Source: Tamarix chinensis (Eukaryota > Streptophyta > Magnoliopsida > Caryophyllales > Tamaricaceae). From it: 64,000 bases of DNA. Under the pieces are notes generated by a model. The model was not told the DNA's origin, ran no database searches, and saw only the letters and a list, made by a program, of their open reading frames with translations. The stretch covers positions 6,763,391 to 6,827,390 of the forward strand of contig CM060174.1 in NCBI GenBank assembly GCA_030549775.1, written 5' to 3'. Shown piece after piece: positions 58,431 through 64,000 of the stretch. The translations under genes and the position numbers were made by a program. Position 1 is the stretch's first letter. The number at the start of each line of letters is the position of its first letter.

Positions 58431-59137
58431 ACATTACATACATTTTAAACAAGATTAAATCTCTAAAATATAATTATATCACACTCATAACATAACCATT
58501 ATAATAATAATAAAAAATAGAGATTACATATGCTCATATACTAATCATGTTACATTTACATAGAATCAACTATATTTTCTCATGAAATCATATTTTTTTT
58601 CTCAAAATGCCTAAAGATTATATCATGAGTCACCAATATACCCATCATTATCATATAATCATACAAATATTAGAATTCTATAAACTACACTAGCTCACAT
58701 GCTCATTCATACCACATTATAAAAGGTAAGAATGTCTTACTTGAAAGCTTAGAAAAATCCACACTAATAAGGAAAAACCTTTAGCTATAAGATTCAAACT
58801 CTTAAGAACTTGAAAATTAGGTACTAAAAACTCATAAAAATTATTACAAATATCATAAATCAATGAATATAAGTTAGGGGAAATCAGGAAACATTACCAT
58901 TACCACTACTAGGGAGAATCTAAGGAAAGAATCAACTGAAAGTAAAACTATTTTTTTTTTCTTTTCAAATCTAACTCTTTATTCATTAATGATAAACCAA
59001 TAGGGAGCTAGAGAAAAGAGTAAAAGAGGCAACAAATTAGGGTGAAGGCTTGAAACAAGAATAATGGAGCATAAGTGTGGGAAAAACCTAGAATATATTG
59101 GTGGTTGAAAAGACGTGAAGGGAAAAGAGGATTAAAG

Positions 59138-59147
59138 TTATTTATAA
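59138..59147 (-). promoter_or_regulatory. Putative TATA box in member H
   Basis: GTTATAAATAAC on the - strand, followed downstream by CTCTTTTCCCTTCACG. Confidence 0.45.
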
Positions 59148-62100
59148 CCAGAGACTCAATTAAAGAATGAAGGAGATAAGTGTAACAAATCAAAAGCCTA
59201 ATTTTATTATTTGACATTGGAGTATGCTGAGCAGACTTATCAAGAACATGGCTGAATTTCTTCCTAGAGCTTCAATGGTGATTTTAGGAGAATGTAGGTT
59301 TAAAATTTTATAGAAAATGATCTAGCACAAAAAAGGAAAATGGGAAGATCAGTTTAAGAAGAAAATATTCTAGGTGTACAGAGAAAACTTGGAATGGATC
59401 ATCTGTTCCAAGGTTGTACAAAGGAGAGAGAAAGATGAACCCTTTTTGTTAATATTAGAATTCCGATTTCGCTAGAGGCAAACAAAAGCTAGGATAAATG
59501 CTAAAAATGTTTAAATATTACTAAAATAATAATTTAGGTTAGATGACCAAAAATTTTAATTTATTAAAAGATTTCTTCTAGAAAAATCAAACTTTGAAAA
59601 ATGTACTATATGATAAATCAGTCAATCGGTTAGGTCTACAAGTCAACTATTCTACAGACTTGTCAATATATTTCTCAAACCAACGGATTGGTTTCATCGA
59701 ACTAAAACTTGAGATAAAAATGACATACCAGTCAATTGATTCATATAAATAATTGATTTGTATGCCAAGAAAACTCATTCTCTCTTAAATTTTCCAAACT
59801 TTTACAATTTCTTTTTAAATAAAAACTAAAATATATTTCTTAGTTACGATTGAACATCATATAAACTTTATTAAACAGAATAATTTAACATTTTATAAAT
59901 CCCAATCCATGAGTTATTACACATAACTACATAATACTCGATCAAACTAAAACATTAAGCATGTTGTACTAAAATATGAAGCTCATCATGATAAAACACC
60001 AAACATACTATGGTAAAACATAACAATGGATGGAAGTGTGATTGCATAATGTTGTAACATGGTAAAACATCACGTAATACCCCAAAATTTTAAAACCTAG
60101 AATTTGATAATTAACCCTTATTTGGGATAATTTAATTTTTAAACTGATTAATTTAATTATTTTGTGGACTTTTGTGTGTGTAAAAATGGATACGTTTATT
60201 TTTTAAAATTAAAATAAATATTTTGTTATTTTATGATATTTGTTTTATTTAAATAATCTTTCAAACCCATATTTTACTAAAATTACCCTCTTATATTAAT
60301 ATATTAAATTTTAAGTAAATTAATTTATCCATCTAAATAATTAAATACCCTTATTCCAAAAATTATTTTATTTTTATTTTCCCCCTTTTTTCCTTTTTTC
60401 CTTTTTTCTTTCTCCTTTTCCTTCCTTTTTTCTTTCCTCCTTTTCCATTTTCTTCTTTTCTTCCTCTTCGGGTCGCCGGCCTACCTTTTTCTCCTCCCCT
60501 CCCCACGGGGCCACTAGCCCTTCTTTCTCTCCCCTTCCCTCTACGTAGTCGCCCCATCCCATTTCCTTTTTTTTTTCTTTCCTTTCCCCTTGGTTGGGCT
60601 AGCCTAACCCTCTTTCTTTTTCTCCCTTCTCCCCCGCCCCGCCGGCCTGCCCCCTCTTTTTCTTCTTCTTCTTCCCTCCTCCTTCCTTCTTTGATCATGG
60701 AAGCCTACAACCAACCCCCTTGCAACTCCACCATTGGAGCCTGCCTCTCCCTCTCTACCCTGTCCCTTTTCTTTCCATACAAGCCCCTACACTACTTCCC
60801 CACATGCCCCTCATTTCCCCCTCTTTGTCTTCTCTCCTCTGCACTTGTCGCCCCTACACCCTCCACCTAACCCAATCAGATAGGCCTCCTTTCCCTCGAC
60901 TTTTCTTCTTCTTCTCTTCTACTCATTTTCAACTTGCCTAAAGCTCCCTCATCTTTCTACAGAGCCCCTATTTTTATTTCCTTCCTTCTCCTAACATCTC
61001 CCCTATTTTGTGTCACCGCCCAACAACCACCACCTCTGCCACCCAAACTACCACCATATCCACCCATGGCACCCCTACTACCTCCCTACACCACCCAATA
61101 ACCCCCACTCACCCCTACATCCACCGTTACCCTCCTTTCTTTTCTTTCCCCCTTCTCGGCCTCCACCCTGCACCACTAGCGTGCGCCGCCGTTCCCCCTT
61201 TTCCACTGCCTCCACAGCCACTGCTCTACCCCCTAACATCTCCTCTACTATTACCCTTCCTCCCCTTGGCCAAAATTGCCCCGCGACTCCCTCCCTTCTC
61301 CACTTATTTTCCTTTCCTTCTTCTTCTTCGCCCATCCTTGCACCCATCTTCCCAGCCCTATAGCTGCCATCTCCGCTTCCTTGAGCCACCAATCTTCGAC
61401 CCTTGACCACCACCTACACCCTTACTCCCTCCCTACACCTATTCACCACCCACACTCCCCTCCACAAGCCCTTAACCAAGCCCCCAAAACCCTTACCCAA
61501 GCCAACCTCCTCCCTTCTCCCATCCCCCTCTTTGACTCTTTTCCTTCTTCATATTGTGCATATAGCTTATGCTCCCATGTAGCGTGAGTCTGCTGCATCT
61601 CTTTAGGAAATTTTGATTAATTTTTTTGAGGTATAAAAATAGTTAGTGTTAGTATGTATTAATTAAGCTTTTGATAAAAGTTTGTCCTTTTGATTTTCTA
61701 CTTCTATTATGCTAATTTTTGAAATTATTTTTCTTTATTAATTTTTACTAATCAAAGCTCAAACCTTTAATCGGGAAACCAATATGGTTTAATTATTTCT
61801 GGAAATAACATAATCATTATATCCTAGTAAAATGTGTGGATATATGTATGCTAAAATATTAGGGTTTTTAATATGTTTATGTGCATGTTGTATGATGTTA
61901 AATATAATATGATTTGTAGAATATGTTGGTTTTTGGAATAAAAGTCTTGTTAATTTATGTGTCATGTGTAGAAATGATAGTTAACGAATGAGCCTTATTG
62001 GTAATGATAATGTTAAATGCATGTATATGACATAATAAGTTAAGATGGCCATTTGTAGCATAGATAATGTCAATATGAGCCCTAGGGGCATTTTAGTAAT

Positions 62101-62224
62101 TTTTATTATACAAAAGATATGGACTAAATAAGTATGTGTGCTACGTGATAATGAGTAATAATAATAAATAGTAATAGATGATGGTGTTAGATGATGTATA
62201 TGAACCATGGTTGTTAATGTTTTA

Positions 62225-62890
62225 TGTGGTAAAGGTATTTTAGTAAATTTGGCATAATAGAGGCTAATTGGTAATTTATAAGAATAAAGGGGTAATATGA
62301 TAATTTAATAAGTAAGAAGGGTATTTTGGTAATTTGGCGTAATGGAAAGGTAACTTGGCAATTTTGTGAATAAAAGGGGTAAAATGGTAAATTAATAAGT
62401 AAGATGGGTATTTTCGTAATTTAGCATAAAGGAAGGGTAACTTCGTAATTTTGTGAATAAAATGGGTAAAATGGTAAATTAATAAGTAAGAAGGTTATTT
62501 TGGTAGTTTTGGTGTAAAGGAAGGATAACTTGGTAATTTTGTGAGTAAAAGGGGTAAAATGGTAATTTAGCAGGTAAGAGGGGTATTTTGGTAATTTGGC
62601 ACAATAAGGTGCAATTCGGTAATTTTAATAAGTAAAAAGGGAATTTTGGTAATTTTAATAAGTAAGAAGGGCAATTTGGTAACTCAACTACCTAAAAGGA
62701 CAGTTTGGTAATTTAATAAGTATGGAGGATAAATTGGTAGTTTAACAAATACAAAGGGTATTTTAGTAATTATATAAGCATGAAGGATAATATGGTAATT
62801 TGGCAAGTAAAAAGGGGTAACTTGGTAACTTTAAAAATAAAAGTCTTATTTTTGTAATTTTGTAAGTGTTAAAGGGTAAATCGATAAATT
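62225..62890 (+). repeat. GGTAATTT minisatellite in member I
   Basis: About 20 units near GGGTAAAATGGTAATTTAAT with a period of 27-32 bp; inverse complement of the array in member E. Confidence 0.85.
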
Positions 62891-63679
62891 GCAAATAATA
62901 TGTCAATGGAATAAATAAGCCTCCATAATAAGACATAAGTAATATTAAATAACAATATAAAGGTATTTCAGTAAATCGGTGAATATCACAAGGATATGAC
63001 ATGACATAGGTTTGAATGGTCGTGATATGATGTTTATCTCATAATCATGCAAAAGGTGCCTTAATCATTAATTATGCATGAAAATGTGTGTTGGATGTGA
63101 TAGAAGTATATATTAGGGTTTAAGTGTTCCATGATCCTTTGATGTAGACTACCATATTCTATGAACCGTATTATAATAATGATATAATAACCCTTTATGG
63201 CATATGAATAAATGGAAACAAATTATGAGATGGAGATGGATGATAAAAAGGATGGCCTTAGTAGTTAATCTAAGTTAACATGGATAACCATATGAATAAG
63301 GATTACTTAATAATGATAGAAATAAATAGAAATGATTAAGTATGTGATTGTTGTGTTTCTTGTGATCACCTTAATTAAGATGCTAATAATTAAAGTGTAA
63401 GACCTCAAAATCGGGAAGACCTATTTAGGGGGTATGCATAATTATGGATTAGGTGTCCTTGTTGGTAGGGTATTGTGTGTCCTCATACACCAGTGTGACC
63501 AGGGTACATTTACGTCCCAAGGTTAATGGTTGGAGGGTACTATGCCACTTGTATGTGCTAGTATCTTTGTGTCTCCGGGTTCATAATCTCCTCCTCAAGT
63601 TAAATAAAAGGACTTCTTATGTTAATTAAATGGAAAACACTAATCATGTAAAGTGAAAGATTATTGAGTCAGGCCTATA

Positions 63680-64000
63680 TGGATTATAACATATGTACCA
63701 GTCCACTGGTTATAATAGTGGTCAGTGCATTTTGTCCTAGAGGATGTATATGTGTATCGGTCTACCGGTTATAATAGTGTCCAAGTGCAAGTTGTCCTGA
63801 TGTGTATTCCGATCCACTGGCTATAATAGTGGGAGATCCCAAGCTCAATAAACCAAACCTTGGATGATAATGAATTATGGGAAGATACTAATCACTTGTA
63901 GTGGAACACCATGTGAGTCAGGGCTAGACCTATCCACCGACGATAATAGTGGTCAAGAGCCTTCTGTCCTAGAGACCGGTCCACCAATGAATAATAGTGG
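63680..64000 (+). repeat. Inverted-repeat array in member I
   Basis: Units such as CCACTGGTTATAATAGTGG, CTACCGGTTATAATAGTG, CCACTGGCTATAATAGTGG and CCACCGACGATAATAGTGG alternate with TTTTGTCCTAGAGG-like linkers. The GGGAGATCCCAAGCTCAATA and CACTTGTAGTGGAACACCAT segments correspond to those in E and F. Confidence 0.85.

Larger units (their letters stand above)
56451..59921 (-). mobile_element. TGTAA-family member H
   Basis: Left end TGTAACACCCTTATTTC; right end read inward TGTAATAACTCATGG. Flanks CATGA (56446-56450) and CATAA (59922-59926) make a 5-bp duplication with one change. Length 3,471 bp. A TATA box lies at 59147-59138 on the - strand with a CT-rich leader. It contains two clusters of decayed AACCAGTCGACTGGTT motifs (58070-58430 and 59610-59760). 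Open frames on both strands near 57418-57679 overlap each other and match no family I recognise. Confidence 0.78.
51510..60072. repeat. ATGGTGAAACATAA minisatellite split by three insertions
   Basis: The pieces 51510-51553, 56154-56450 and 59922-60072 share decayed units such as ATGGTGAAACATAA, GGTGAAGCATAAACATTAATGA and ATGGTAAAACATAACAATGG with a variable spacing of about 16-35 bp. LINE-B, member H and member I lie between or beside them. Removing LINE-B joins the first two pieces exactly, so the minisatellite is older. Confidence 0.65.
60073..64000 (+). mobile_element. TGTAA-family member I, cut by the window end
   Basis: The left end CGTAATACCCCAAAATTTTA differs from TGTAAY.. by one base at the start. 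The first 300 bp align by eye with the inverted right end of member E. The pyrimidine-rich block (60370-61600), the AAATTACC-type minisatellite (62225-62890, as GGTAATTT) and the inverted-repeat array (63680-64000) follow in mirror order to E. By comparison with E, about 0.8-0.9 kb lies beyond the window. Frames at 60363-61587 are compositional. Confidence 0.82.

Noticed and set aside
60363..61587. Arg/Lys/Glu-rich and Pro-rich frames in member I
   Set aside because: Same compositional origin as in A and E; frames on both strands overlap.

Overview
ORGANISM AND TYPE OF REGION. The window is AT-rich nuclear DNA of a flowering plant, almost certainly from a repeat-rich, probably heterochromatic region. 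The evidence is two plant-type L1 (LINE) elements, one Ty3/Gypsy element with plant chromovirus-like pol, Copia-like LTR pieces, hAT-like MITEs, tRNA-derived SINE candidates and many microsatellites. There is no intact host gene, operon, rRNA or CRISPR array. I cannot name the species. Almost every open frame in the window is a decayed transposon piece or a low-complexity artefact.

LAYOUT. 0.6-5.3 kb: a decayed but fully bounded LINE on the + strand (LINE-A). 5.7-14.5 kb: three members (A, B, C) of a long non-coding repeat family, here called the TGTAA family. 14.7-16.8 kb: a MITE, two SINE candidates and a Copia-like LTR. 17.3-19.9 kb: TGTAA member D. 20.3-23.5 kb: a degenerate subterminal-type array and a duplicated 665-bp segment. 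23.5-34.6 kb: a Gypsy element with both LTRs, split between its reverse transcriptase and RNase H by TGTAA member E, which has a perfect 5-bp target duplication. 34.7-36.5 kb: a Copia (Sirevirus-like) LTR. 39.5-47.1 kb: TGTAA members F and G, 53 bp apart. 47.3-50.2 kb: microsatellites, a TACACATCTTAT array and an ACCCGACC-rich hAT-like element carrying a second MITE. 51.5-56.2 kb: LINE-B on the - strand, with a perfect 15-bp target duplication. 56.5-64 kb: TGTAA members H and I. LINE-B, H and I all sit inside one old minisatellite.

MAIN RESULT. About half of the window is the TGTAA family: nine non-coding units of about 3-4.6 kb when complete. They have imperfect inverted ends close to TGTAAYACCCCAAAATTT and, where both ends can be read, 5-bp target duplications that are exact or differ by one base. 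They share a pyrimidine-rich (other strand purine-rich) block near one end, in several copies next to a TATA box; a conserved array of short inverted repeats (CCACTATTATAGCCGGTGG); and a recurring motif near CACTTTAAGTGATTAG beside the arrays. The simplest reading is solo LTRs or large non-autonomous LTR derivatives of a long-LTR retrotransposon. The extended inverted ends and structured arrays are the most unusual thing here. For these elements the strand given is the direction of the TATA/pyrimidine-rich leader, which is an inference.

HOW THE PIECES RELATE. The nesting gives a partial history: the Gypsy element came before E, and the 51.5-60 kb minisatellite came before LINE-B, H and I. The LINEs, when active, would have supplied endonuclease and reverse transcriptase in trans to SINEs. 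All coding copies here are inactivated by stops and frameshifts.
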